Counted from the stretch's first letter, positions 1 through 6,944 are shown. The stretch: 12,707 nucleotides of DNA from Atopobiaceae bacterium UBA7016 (GCA_002449555.1 DJXA01000098.1:3811-16517), one strand, 5' to 3'. A program made the numbers and translations. The notes: generated from the letters alone by a model not told the origin.

Positions 1-826
1 CCTCCTTCATGCGCATGAAGGTCGCGTCGCGGTCGGTCTTGGAGTAGCTGCCGCGGCCCGCGAGGGTCCTCTCCTGCTCCTCGTAGCGGGCCATGCGCTC
101 GGCCCACTCACCCTCGAGCATGCGGCTGGCCCTCCTCAGGGCCCTGCCCTCCTCGTCCTTCGGGCGCTTGCCCACGCCCTTGCGGCCGATGCGCTCGTTG
201 ATCCTGCGCGCGGCCTCGGCGATGGCCTCGGAGTCGATCTCGGACGGGTCGTCGGGGGCCAGCGCCGCCTCCTCGTCGTCCATCTCGTCGATGGCCGCGA
301 GGTTGGCGCGCACCCTGGCCCGGAGCTGCTCCTTGTACCTCCTGGTCGACTTCGCCCACACGAACGTGAACCTGTTGGCGTTGGCCTCGATCTTGGTGCC
401 GTCCAGGAAGTAGGTGTCGAGCGTCACCAGGCCCATGTCCGCGAGGAGCTGGATGACCTCGGCGAACACCTCCTCGAAGACGGGCCGCACCCGCTCGGTG
501 CGGAAGCGGTTGACCGTGCAGTGGTCGAGCGGCCGCATGCCGCATATCCACAGGAACCCGACGTTCTCGCGGGTGGCCCGCGCGATCGCGCGGCTGGAGT
601 AGATCCCGGAGGCGTAGGCGAACAGCACCACCTTGAGCATCATCTGCGGGTCGTGGGCGGGCGCGCCGCCGCCGGGATAGAGGGCCGTCAGCGTCGACCT
701 GTCGATGGAGCGCACCACCATGTCCACGACGCGCGGCATCGAGCCCTCCGGCACCAGGTCGCCTATGTCCGGCGGCAGCAGCATCGGCTGGTCCTGCATG
801 CAGGGTTTGAACCTGGGCTCCGGCAT
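1..826 (-). CDS. IS1182-family transposase, N-terminal part (cut by window edge)
   Basis: This is a DDE transposase that would cut and join the IS ends. The reading frame is open from 832 to the left edge, and 275 residues are visible. The N-terminal DUF772-like region (about residues 15-115) includes the segment HDPQMMLKVVLFAYASGIYS. It is followed by LDGTKIEANANRFTFVW near residues 141-157, where D142 is the likely first catalytic aspartate. A basic, charged linker comes next, and then the family-typical YSKTDRDATFMRMKE near 261-275. Two in-frame ATGs exist, at 832 and 826. I chose 826 because AGGAG lies 6 nt before it, whereas AGGAG directly abuts the ATG at 832. No frameshift or stop is seen in the visible half, so the element may be active. 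The rest of the catalytic core is outside the window. Confidence 0.9.
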   Translation of the reverse strand, partial: MPEPRFKPCMQDQPMLLPPDIGDLVPEGSMPRVVDMVVRSIDRSTLTALYPGGGAPAHDPQMMLKVVLFAYASGIYSSRAIARATRENVGFLWICGMRPLDHCTVNRFRTERVRPVFEEVFAEVIQLLADMGLVTLDTYFLDGTKIEANANRFTFVWAKSTRRYKEQLRARVRANLAAIDEMDDEEAALAPDDPSEIDSEAIAEAARRINERIGRKGVGKRPKDEEGRALRRASRMLEGEWAERMARYEEQERTLAGRGSYSKTDRDATFMRMKE

Positions 827-851
827 CCCCATCTCCTCTCGCTCTCCTCCC

Positions 852-857
852 ATTATA
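852..857 (-). promoter_or_regulatory. Candidate -10 box for the transposase
   Basis: A perfect TATAAT on the minus strand lies about 25 nt upstream of the transposase start, followed at once by the GGGAGGAG-rich ribosome-site region. No convincing -35 hexamer is seen 16-18 nt upstream, so the promoter would be weak or the match fortuitous. Confidence 0.35.
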
Positions 858-936
858 CCTGGATTGACAGCAAAACCGCAGGTAGATTAGGTAGTCGGGC
901 AATGTGCGAGGCAGTGAGGCGGCATCCCGGAGCACG

Positions 937-972
937 AGAACGGGTGGGTCCCTCGCGGAACCCACCCGTTCT
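937..972. repeat. 13-bp perfect inverted repeat inside the IS leader
   Basis: The arms AGAACGGGTGGGT (937-949) and ACCCACCCGTTCT (960-972) are exact reverse complements with a 10-nt loop. The repeat lies between the IS terminus and the transposase promoter region. No T-run follows on either strand, so it is not a canonical intrinsic terminator. It could block transcription or translation entering the transposase gene from outside, which is a common arrangement in IS elements, or bind transposase. Confidence 0.75.
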
Positions 973-977
973 ACTCA

Positions 978-997
978 GGGGCTTTTGATACAGCCCC
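978..997 (-). repeat. Candidate IS terminal sequence, copy 1
   Basis: The sequence GGGGCTTTTGATACAGCCCC (plus strand) reads GGGGCTGTATCAAAAGCCCC into the element on the minus strand. It resembles GGG-CTGT-type IS1182 ends. It is itself a 6-bp hairpin, GGGGCT/AGCCCC. An identical 20-mer occurs at 4751-4770 with similar inner flanks (TCTACTCA versus TCTAATCATG). The identity of the loop as well as the stem favours an IS end over a convergent terminator. Confidence 0.6.
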
Positions 998-1022
998 GTT
1001 GTTGGAGGGTCGTAGCTTTGCC

Positions 1023-1730
1023 TTACTCCAACCTTGTATCGAACTCGAAGGAATTCGTGTCGCCACGATAGGTGGCGATGGAGTACTCTGCGTGCCTACC
1101 GTCGGCGTTTTGGGCAACCGTGTGGAACACGAACACGGGCGAGGCGACTTCGATGCCAAGCGCAGTCGCGACCTCTCGGTCTGCGAGGGCGACATCGAGC
1201 TTTCGATGCGCCCGCACTACGGGTGCGCCCATTGATCGCATCGTGGCATAGAGTGAGGTTGTTCTGAAGTCGGTCGTCTCGATCCCGGGGTACAGAGCGT
1301 GCGGTACGTATGTCTTTACCAGCACGTTTGGCAGCCGGTCGGCATGTCTCACGCGCACGAGGCGCATGACCGGGTCACCCTCTCCTAATCCCAGCTGAGT
1401 TGCCACATGCGAATCTGCAGGACCGACCGAGCACGCAAGGACATCGGTCAGCGCCACGCGGTTATGCGAGCGCATCTCATCGTGGAACGACCGAATACTC
1501 GTGGCGAACCCCTGCTCGATCTTGGACTCCAGGACCATCGTTCCCCGATGCTTTCGACGGTCGACCAGCCCCTCGGACTCAAGCATCTGCAGAGCATGGC
1601 GGATGGTTGGGCGGCTCACCCCAAAGGCCTTCGCCAGCTGCAGCTCGGTAGGCAGGACCGTCCCGGGCACAAGGGACTCCGATGTGATCTGGCCCAGAAG
1701 GTCACGGTAGACGGTCTGATAACGATGCAT
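1023..1730 (-). CDS. GntR-family transcriptional regulator (HutC/UTRA subfamily)
   Basis: This is a DNA-binding regulator that responds to a small metabolite, probably a sugar phosphate handled by the divergent deoC operon (inference from position). Residues 2-70 form the winged helix: LPTELQLAKAFGVSRPTIRH holds the recognition helix, followed by EGLVDRRKHRGTMV of the wing. Residues about 85-232 match a UTRA effector domain in length and pattern (VMRLVRVRHADRLP, SLYATMRSMGAPVVRAHRKL, FEFDTRLE at the C-terminus). At 235 aa it is normal for the family. The frame is open further upstream to 1769, but the ATG at 1730 is preferred. It has GGGAG 6-7 nt before it and starts at the usual HRYQTVYRDL pattern, and the longer version would run through the proposed operator. 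An IS end lies 25 bp after its stop, so the gene itself is intact. Confidence 0.9.
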   Translation of the reverse strand: MHRYQTVYRDLLGQITSESLVPGTVLPTELQLAKAFGVSRPTIRHALQMLESEGLVDRRKHRGTMVLESKIEQGFATSIRSFHDEMRSHNRVALTDVLACSVGPADSHVATQLGLGEGDPVMRLVRVRHADRLPNVLVKTYVPHALYPGIETTDFRTTSLYATMRSMGAPVVRAHRKLDVALADREVATALGIEVASPVFVFHTVAQNADGRHAEYSIATYRGDTNSFEFDTRLE

Positions 1731-1743
1731 TGGATGCTCCCTT

Positions 1744-1771
1744 ATATGACTTATTGCTTTATATGTCATAT
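1744..1771. promoter_or_regulatory. Candidate GntR operator (inverted repeat)
   Basis: The arms ATATGAC (1744-1750) and GTCATAT (1765-1771) are exact reverse complements separated by 14 bp of A+T-rich sequence. They lie 14-41 bp upstream of the gntR start and in the gntR-deoC divergent gap. A TATAAA-like -10 for gntR lies in the spacer on the minus strand. The position suggests autorepression, with possible control of deoC. Linking this site to this GntR protein is inference. Confidence 0.5.
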
Positions 1772-1870
1772 TCTCATCCGAAGTTTAGGCTAGCTGGCGT
1801 CGCATGGGCCAAATGGAAGCGATTCTGAGTCATAGTCTTCATAACTGGCAACTCCATGAGAGGAGCACTC

Positions 1871-2581
1871 ATGAGCGCATGGACCCTTGACGACCTTGCC
1901 CGTCTGATCGACCACACCAACCTGCACGCAGACGCCACCGAAGCCGACATGGCAAAGCTCTGCGACGAGGCCAAGCACTATCACTTTAGGATGGTCGCCA
2001 TCAACCAAGTCCAGTCACGCTTCTGCTCGCAGCAGCTGGCTGGCACCGACATCGACACGGGAGCCGCCATCGCCTTCCCCTTGGGGCAGACCTCCATTGC
2101 CGCCAAGGTGTTCGAGACCAGAGACGCCCTGGCCAACGGTGCCAACGAGATTGACTACGTGGTCAACGTCACGCGTGTCAAAATGCACGATTGGGACTAT
2201 GTCGCCGACGAGATGCGCCAGATCGTCGCCGTGTGCAACGAGGCTGGAGTCCCCTCGAAGGTCATCTTCGAGAACTGCTACCTTGACGACGACGAGAAGC
2301 TCCGTCTGTGCGAGATTGCCCGCGAGATCAAGCCGACGTTCGTGAAAACCTCGACGGGATTTGGAACGGGAGGGGCGACCGTAGCCGATGTTGCTCTCAT
2401 GTTTGACAACGTGGGCGACGAGGTGCAGGTCAAGGCGGCAGGCGGCATTCGAGACGCTGACACGTTCCTCGCCATGGTCCGTGCTGGCGCCCGTCGCATC
2501 GGCTGCTCGGCAAGCATTCCAATCATCGAGGAAATCCGCTCGCGCATGGAGGCCGAGGGCGTGGACACGATCGAGATCTAG
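1871..2581 (+). CDS. deoC: Deoxyribose-phosphate aldolase
   Basis: This is a cytosolic class I aldolase that cleaves 2-deoxyribose 5-phosphate to acetaldehyde and glyceraldehyde 3-phosphate. Family landmarks are visible: LIDHTNLHADAT near residues 12-23, EIDYVVNV (D95), FVKTSTGFGTGGAT with the Schiff-base lysine K159, and VQVKAAGGIRD with the second lysine K188. At 236 aa it is normal for the family. An in-frame ATG exists at 1856, but AGGAG sits 5-6 nt before 1871, which is the better start. The ribosome site lies in the loop of a 6-bp CATGAG/CTCATG hairpin (1855-1873). The gene is divergent from gntR and is followed 16 nt later by a manA-like gene, so the two are probably co-transcribed. 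No nucleoside phosphorylase or phosphopentomutase is nearby, so the substrate could be a related deoxysugar phosphate. Confidence 0.93.
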   Translation: MSAWTLDDLARLIDHTNLHADATEADMAKLCDEAKHYHFRMVAINQVQSRFCSQQLAGTDIDTGAAIAFPLGQTSIAAKVFETRDALANGANEIDYVVNVTRVKMHDWDYVADEMRQIVAVCNEAGVPSKVIFENCYLDDDEKLRLCEIAREIKPTFVKTSTGFGTGGATVADVALMFDNVGDEVQVKAAGGIRDADTFLAMVRAGARRIGCSASIPIIEEIRSRMEAEGVDTIEI

Positions 2582-2597
2582 GACACGGGAGACAGGC

Positions 2598-3536
2598 ATG
2601 GGCCCCTTGCTGCTTACCTCGTTCTACCTCTCCCCCATATGGGGAGGGTCGCGCATAGCCCGCACGCGCGGCATCGACTGGTCGGACGATGACCGCCATG
2701 GCGAGGCGTTTGACGTCTCTGCCCACCCCACCACGATGGGCGTCGTCCGCAACGGGCCATGCGACGGCATGACGCTAGCCGATGCTATCGCATCCTACCA
2801 CCAAGAGATTCTAGGAGACGTTCCTGACGACGCACCTCTGCAGGTTACCTTCATGGACCCTGTCGAGACCCTTTCGGTCCAAGTGCATCCTAGCGAGGAG
2901 TACGCGCAGGCGGCTGAGGGGGACCATGGCAAGGTCGAGGCCTGGTATGTGCTGGATGCCGAGCCAGATGCGACGCTCATTGCCGGCTGCACGACCAACG
3001 ACACCGAGGCGCTGCGCGTAGCCGCAGCAGACGACTCCATCGGTGATCGGTATGGGCAGCGCATCGAGATGCACGAGGGCGACTTCATCCTCATTCCCCC
3101 TGGAACCATGCACGCCCTTGGTGCCGGAATCTTTGCGGTCGAGGTGTCCAGCCTCGGCAACACCACCTATCGCATCTGTGACTGGGGACGTGGTCGCGAA
3201 CTCCATGTGGACAAGGCCTTTGACGTGCTTGATACTGCCAGCAAGCCTGTCGTGACGCATCTCGGCGCATATGATCCCGGACAAGTTAATCGTGAGCGCT
3301 TGGGTGTCAACGCGGGGTTTTTTCGGAGCTACGTCGTCGACACGCGCGACAGCCAAACGTTCACCTGTGACCATCGCTATGCTGTGCTGACCTGCGTGGA
3401 AGGCTTCGCGCGCATCGAAACGGCTGACGGCTGCGTCGACCTCGGGCCGACCGAGTCCTGCCTTATCCCCGCATCAGCTGGTTCATACACCATCATCGGT
3501 CCCTGCCGCGTACTTCGTTCGGTTCGGTGTCCATAG
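2598..3536 (+). CDS. Class I mannose-6-phosphate isomerase-like enzyme
   Basis: This is a cupin-type, zinc-dependent isomerase that interconverts aldose and ketose 6-phosphates; classic members act on mannose 6-phosphate and fructose 6-phosphate. Visible landmarks are LSPIWGGSRI near residues 11-20, SVQVHPSEEYA with ligands Q95 and H97, KVEAWYVLDA with E114, and IPPGTMHALG with H172. These are the expected zinc ligands. The usual EIQQ segment is EVSS here (182-185), followed by LGNTTYRICDWGR. At 312 aa it matches the short Gram-positive type. The ATG at 2598 follows a GGGAGACAGG purine-rich tract and lies 16 nt after the deoC stop. Because it sits with deoC and an SDR under a GntR regulator, it may serve a specific sugar rather than general mannose metabolism, so I leave the symbol blank. 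Confidence 0.85.
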   Translation: MGPLLLTSFYLSPIWGGSRIARTRGIDWSDDDRHGEAFDVSAHPTTMGVVRNGPCDGMTLADAIASYHQEILGDVPDDAPLQVTFMDPVETLSVQVHPSEEYAQAAEGDHGKVEAWYVLDAEPDATLIAGCTTNDTEALRVAAADDSIGDRYGQRIEMHEGDFILIPPGTMHALGAGIFAVEVSSLGNTTYRICDWGRGRELHVDKAFDVLDTASKPVVTHLGAYDPGQVNRERLGVNAGFFRSYVVDTRDSQTFTCDHRYAVLTCVEGFARIETADGCVDLGPTESCLIPASAGSYTIIGPCRVLRSVRCP

Positions 3537-3605
3537 GGCTGACGCCTGTACACGAAAGGGATATCCCCACGGACTGCATCCGCCCAACAACCATGAGGAG
3601 GTCGC

Positions 3606-4469
3606 ATGCAACGCATCGCAATAACGGGAGCAACAGGTTACTTGGCAAGTCTCGTACAGCTCTACAACCGTGACCGCTACGAGTTTGTGCCCGTCAGTCG
3701 CAGAGACGTCAACTACACCCGTCCCGACGAGGTCGAGAGATTCTTCCTCGACCTTGACTTTGACCTGCTGTTTCACACCGCAGCCAACGCAGCGACCGCC
3801 GACTGCGAAAACGATCCCGCGGGAACTGGGCTCGTCAATCGTGACTCAGCCATAGCAGTCGCACGCGCTTGTGCGGCCAAGGGCAAGCGCATGATGTTCA
3901 TCTCGACCGAGCAGGTCTTCAACGGACTCTCGGTACCCGGTCCCTTTGACGAGCATGTCGAACCCTGCTGCGTCACGAAGTACGGCTTGCACAAGGCAGA
4001 CGTTGACGTCTGGATGGCACGCGAGATGGACGACTATGTGACCATTCGCCTCTCCTGGATGTTTGGTATGGCACTTCCCCACGTCAAACCATCGCCTGGC
4101 ATCGTGGGCAACGTGCTTAAGGCGCTGCGTACGCATACGCCTACCAAGTTCACCGCAAACGAGCGTCGGTGCATGACCTACGCGCAGCGCCTTGCCGACC
4201 AGTTTGCCTCCCTGTGTGAGCTACCAAGCGGTCTCTATCACTTTGCCAGCGCAAACGATCTCACGACCTACGAGAGCGCCTGTCTGGTCGCACATAAGCT
4301 CGGCGCCTCGAACACCGAAGTTGAGCAACTGATCCTTCCCGACCGCGAGCGCTATGCCGAGCGTTTCCGCGATTATCGCCTTGATGCGAGCAAGGCACGC
4401 CAAGCGGGCATCGAGCTTGGCACTTTTGGGGAGGACGTTGACCTCTGCTTGCGTGACTTTGGCTGGTAA
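3606..4469 (+). CDS. RmlD-like extended SDR (dTDP-4-dehydrorhamnose reductase family)
   Basis: This is a NAD(P)-dependent sugar-nucleotide-type oxidoreductase. The N-terminal Rossmann motif is TGATGYLA (residues 7-14). FHTAANAATADCE (56-68) and FISTEQVFNG (98-107) follow the RmlD layout, where family members read STDYVFDG. The catalytic YxxxK pair is Y126/K130 in YGLHK. The C-terminal half includes SGLYHFASANDLTTYE, like the RmlD substrate-binding part. At 287 aa it is normal. AGGAGG lies 5 nt before the ATG. A 69-nt gap separates it from the manA-like gene with no evident terminator, so it is probably the third gene of the operon. No other rhamnose-synthesis gene (rmlA, B or C) is present, so rhamnose synthesis is not supported here and the true substrate is unknown. 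Confidence 0.82.
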   Translation: MQRIAITGATGYLASLVQLYNRDRYEFVPVSRRDVNYTRPDEVERFFLDLDFDLLFHTAANAATADCENDPAGTGLVNRDSAIAVARACAAKGKRMMFISTEQVFNGLSVPGPFDEHVEPCCVTKYGLHKADVDVWMAREMDDYVTIRLSWMFGMALPHVKPSPGIVGNVLKALRTHTPTKFTANERRCMTYAQRLADQFASLCELPSGLYHFASANDLTTYESACLVAHKLGASNTEVEQLILPDRERYAERFRDYRLDASKARQAGIELGTFGEDVDLCLRDFGW

Positions 4470-4493
4470 AACACGAATAGACGAGGGGTTCGT

Positions 4494-4620
4494 GGACGAT
4501 GTTGGACCTATGCACGCTTTTTCACGAAACCATCGAGTATCGGACTCGCGCGACCTGCGGTTTTATAGCTCGGATACTCGAGGTGTCGCCGAAAGTTCGT
4601 GCATAGGTCGAACATCGTCC
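4494..4620. repeat. 127-bp inverted-repeat element (MITE-like or structured)
   Basis: The left arm (4494-4516, beginning GGACGATGTTGGACC) and right arm (4598-4620) are 23 bp long and match with a single G/C mismatch. One more pair extends outward (4493/4621). Inside, CGAGTATC (4534-4541) and GATACTCG (4573-4580) form a second perfect inverted repeat. The whole can fold into a long imperfect hairpin with a central loop. It begins 24 nt after the SDR stop in a gap between convergent genes, so it could end transcription from either side, but no T-run is seen. No clear target duplication flanks it. A palindromic mobile element, a REP-like unit and a transcribed RNA all remain possible. Confidence 0.7.
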
Positions 4621-4650
4621 AAGAAGACTTCAAAGGCATCCGTAATCCCG

Positions 4651-4670
4651 CGCTTTTGTCCTACAGCCCG
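4651..4670 (-). other. Degenerate IS-end-like sequence
   Basis: This stretch contains GCTTTTG then TACAGCCC, separated by TCC. The IS-end copies at 978 and 4751 have the same two blocks separated by GA in place of TCC. It has the same orientation as those copies. It may be an older or divergent terminus, or a chance similarity. Confidence 0.25.
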
Positions 4671-4750
4671 TGAGTGGATTGCCTCCTGAGCAACGATTTC
4701 CGTAAGCAAGTGGTTGGATTCGGGGATTATTTGGGGTCTATCTAATCATG

Positions 4751-4770
4751 GGGGCTTTTGATACAGCCCC
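4751..4770 (-). repeat. Candidate IS terminal sequence, copy 2 (solo)
   Basis: This is an exact 20-bp copy of the sequence at 978-997 in the same orientation, with similar inner flank. No transposase gene is attached. The next coding sequence on one side is bglA (stop 8 bp away), and on the other side lies the inverted-repeat element. This fits a relic left by deletion of a related IS. The alternative is a hairpin shared by the 3' ends of two minus-strand genes, since both copies follow a minus-strand stop codon. Confidence 0.55.
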
Positions 4771-4778
4771 AACCAGTG

Positions 4779-6254
4779 TTACGCGAGGTCTGCGCCGTTG
4801 CTCTCAATCACTTTCTTGTACCAGTAGAAGCTGTCCTTGCGGCTGCGGTCGAGCGTGCCCTTGCCCTCGTCGTCCATGTCAACGTAGATGAAGCCGTAGC
4901 GCTTGCGCATCTCGCCCGTGCCGGCCGAGACCACGTCGATGCAGCCCCAAGTGGTGTATCCGATGAGGTTTACGCCCCAGTCGATGGCGCGCTGCATTGC
5001 CTCCACATGCTGACGGAAGTAGTCGATGCGGTACGGGTCGTGGATGGATCCGTCCTCCTCAACCGTGTCAAACGCGCCAAGGCCGTTCTCGGTAATGATG
5101 ATGGGCAGGCCGTAGCGGTCGTTGACCACCTCGAGGTAGTACGTGAGGCCGCTGGGGTCAGTGGACCATCCCCAGTCGGAGTAGCTGAGGTAGGGGTTGC
5201 GTGCCCCGCTCGACATGTTGCCGCCGACCTCCTCCACGTCCGTGTGGGTGGTCACGTTCTGGCTCATGTAGTAGCTGAACGTGTACATGTCCACGGTGCC
5301 GCGCCTGAGCTCTTCAAGGTCCTCGTCCGTGATGTCGAGCTTGCTTGCGTCCACGTCGTGCGCCGTCCACACACGCTTTGTGAAGGAGGGGTACTCTCCC
5401 TTGCACTGGACGTCGCCACAGTAGAAGATCTTCTGCTCCCACATGTGGCGGTTGAGCTCGATGTCGGCAGGGTCGCATGTGCCGGGATAGTAGCAGATGC
5501 CGCAGATCATGTTGCCGATCATGTTGTCGGAGTCGATGGCGTGGCCCAGCTGCACGGCCTTCGCGCTCGCCACGAACTGGTAGTGCAGAATCTGAACGCC
5601 CTCCTGGTAGCGCCACTGCGGCAGCGGGTTTTTGAAACTGTCCTGCGGCATGGAGTTGTTAATCTCGTTGAAGGTGAGCCAGTAACGCACGAGGCCCTTG
5701 TACTCGCGGAAGCAGGTCTCCGCATAGCGCAGGTAGTGGTCGATGGTCTCGCGGTTGAGCCAGCCGCCGCAGTGCTCCTCGAGGTAGAGGGGCGTGTCAA
5801 AGTGCCAGATGGTGACGAGCGGCTCAATGTTGTGGTCGCGCAGGCACTGGAAGACCTTGCGGTAGTGCTCCACACCGGCCTGGTTTGGCTCGGCTTCGAG
5901 CCCCGTGGGATACAGTCGGCTCCAGCTGATGGACATGCGGTACGTCTTGAAGCCCATCTCTGCGAAGAGTGCGATGTCTTCCTCATAGCGATGGTACTCG
6001 TCCACGCCGATGTGGTTGGGGTAATAATGCCCAGGTAGAACGGCGTAACGCGCACCCTCGGGCAGCTTGCCGTGGCGCTCGAGGTAGCCAGGGTTGCCGT
6101 CCGCGTCAAGGTAGGTGATCTTGCGCGTCTGCTTGACAGACCCTCCCATGGTGACGTCGGTCATCGCAGGACCGCGGCCGTCCGCGTCCCAGCCGCCCTC
6201 TACCTGGTTGGCCGCCGTCGCGCCGCCCCAGAGAAACCCTTCCGGAAATGCCAT
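4779..6254 (-). CDS. GH1 6-phospho-beta-glucosidase
   Basis: This is a cytosolic retaining glycosidase that hydrolyses 6-phospho-beta-glucosides delivered by PTS uptake, giving glucose 6-phosphate and an aglycone or glucose. It starts with the GH1 signature FPEGFLWGGATAANQVEGG. The acid/base glutamate is E197 in TFNEIN and the nucleophile is E389 in ITENGLG. SAGTGEMRKRYGFIY (443-457) carries the S443/K451/Y453 pattern used to bind the 6-phosphate, which separates it from plain beta-glucosidases. At 491 aa it is full length. The frame continues upstream to 6308, but the ATG at 6254 has GGAAGGAG 7 nt before it and matches the family N-terminus. It lies 16 bp after the broken ROK kinase gene, in a former operon. 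No PTS gene is in view, so its transporter must be elsewhere. Confidence 0.92.
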   Translation of the reverse strand: MAFPEGFLWGGATAANQVEGGWDADGRGPAMTDVTMGGSVKQTRKITYLDADGNPGYLERHGKLPEGARYAVLPGHYYPNHIGVDEYHRYEEDIALFAEMGFKTYRMSISWSRLYPTGLEAEPNQAGVEHYRKVFQCLRDHNIEPLVTIWHFDTPLYLEEHCGGWLNRETIDHYLRYAETCFREYKGLVRYWLTFNEINNSMPQDSFKNPLPQWRYQEGVQILHYQFVASAKAVQLGHAIDSDNMIGNMICGICYYPGTCDPADIELNRHMWEQKIFYCGDVQCKGEYPSFTKRVWTAHDVDASKLDITDEDLEELRRGTVDMYTFSYYMSQNVTTHTDVEEVGGNMSSGARNPYLSYSDWGWSTDPSGLTYYLEVVNDRYGLPIIITENGLGAFDTVEEDGSIHDPYRIDYFRQHVEAMQRAIDWGVNLIGYTTWGCIDVVSAGTGEMRKRYGFIYVDMDDEGKGTLDRSRKDSFYWYKKVIESNGADLA

Positions 6255-6270
6255 GATTGTGCTCCTTCCC

Positions 6271-6914
6271 TTAACTTGCCTGTGCAATATGATGCGCGAG
6301 CGCACCAATTAAGTTCGCCTCATTACGATACTTGCACGTGACCAACTTCGGGGCCGCAAGTCCGAGCCGCCGCGCATACGTGCTCTCATAGATTCGCGCG
6401 ACCTCAGAGGCCAGCGTGCGCCCAAAAGCCGGCGCCGCACTGATGCCGCCGCCAATGGCGAAGGCCTCCACGTCGAGCGTAGTCTGCAGGTTGTAGATGA
6501 GGTGTGCAAAGCGGCGGCAGTAACCAACCAACACGCGCACGGCAGCGAGGTCACCCGCGTCTACCAGCGCGAAAAACTCCTTGCCGTTGCGCGGGAGCGG
6601 GCCAGGACCCTCTCCGTGCGCTACAGCGTAACCCTGCGCGAGCGCCGCGGCTCCGCACACCTTGCCCATCACCGGAGCGTCTGTGTAGCCATGGGCGGGG
6701 CCGAGATCCTCATGGACGCTCTCCAGCAGCAGCTCATCGCGATACCGCCCTCCGGACGGTCCGCCTGCTCGTAGAGTCCACAGATTGCGCTCAAGAACGC
6801 CTCGCGGTCCCCCGCGCGGCCATCGAGCGTCCCTTGCGAAAGAATCTGGTAGTTCTCATCCATCACCGCATGCTTGATGGGCGAGCCACCCACGTCAATT
6901 CCCAAGTAATTCAT
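6271..6914 (-). pseudogene. ROK-family sugar kinase, broken by internal deletion and frameshift
   Basis: Family members phosphorylate glucose or amino sugars. The N-terminal part starts at the ATG at 6914 (GGGAG 8 nt upstream) with NYLGIDVGGSPIKHAVM, a variant of the DxGGTxxK phosphate-binding motif. It reads normally to about GGIAMS near 6740. From there the same frame decays and stops near 6669, while another frame carries the C-terminal half: ELLLESVHEDLGP, GYTDAPVMGKVCGAAALAQG, AFAIGGGIS, and NEANLIGALAHHIAQAS. The two parts total about 214 codons against roughly 300 for the family. About 85-90 residues are missing at the join, including the central GTGxGGG region, the catalytic aspartate motif and the zinc cysteines. 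The protein cannot be a working kinase. Confidence 0.88.
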
Positions 6915-6944
6915 TCGTTGTGCTCCCGTTCTCCTGTTGAAGCC

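Larger units (their letters stand above)
1..997 (-). mobile_element. IS1182-family insertion sequence, partial (transposase 5' end and one terminus)
   Basis: The region carries the N-terminal half of an IS1182-type transposase on the minus strand, its leader, and a candidate terminal sequence at 978-997. The other end lies beyond the left edge. The element abuts the 3' end of gntR: only 25 bp separate the proposed end from the gntR stop codon. The transposase uses AGG for arginine often, whereas the flanking genes mostly use CGC, which supports foreign origin. The exact outer boundary is inferred from the GGGGCTGT-type end and from a second copy of the same 20-mer at 4751-4770. No target duplication can be checked because the far end is missing. 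Confidence 0.75.

Noticed and set aside
864..869. TTGACA on the plus strand as a -35 box of an outward promoter
   Set aside because: No acceptable -10 lies 16-18 nt downstream (TTAGGT is a poor match), and the next gene is on the other strand.
108..965. 285-codon minus-strand open frame over the IS
   Set aside because: It is in a different frame from the true transposase, which shows conserved IS1182 motifs. The translation is R/G/H-rich nonsense.
978..997. Intrinsic terminator of gntR
   Set aside because: The hairpin has no T-run and its loop is identical to the copy at 4751-4770, which fits an IS end better. A terminator role is not excluded.
4758..6038. Long plus-strand open frame opposite the glycosidase gene
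   Set aside because: It is antisense to a GH1 gene with all catalytic motifs. The translation is rich in V, A, H and L in the way reverse-strand shadows of G+C-rich genes are.
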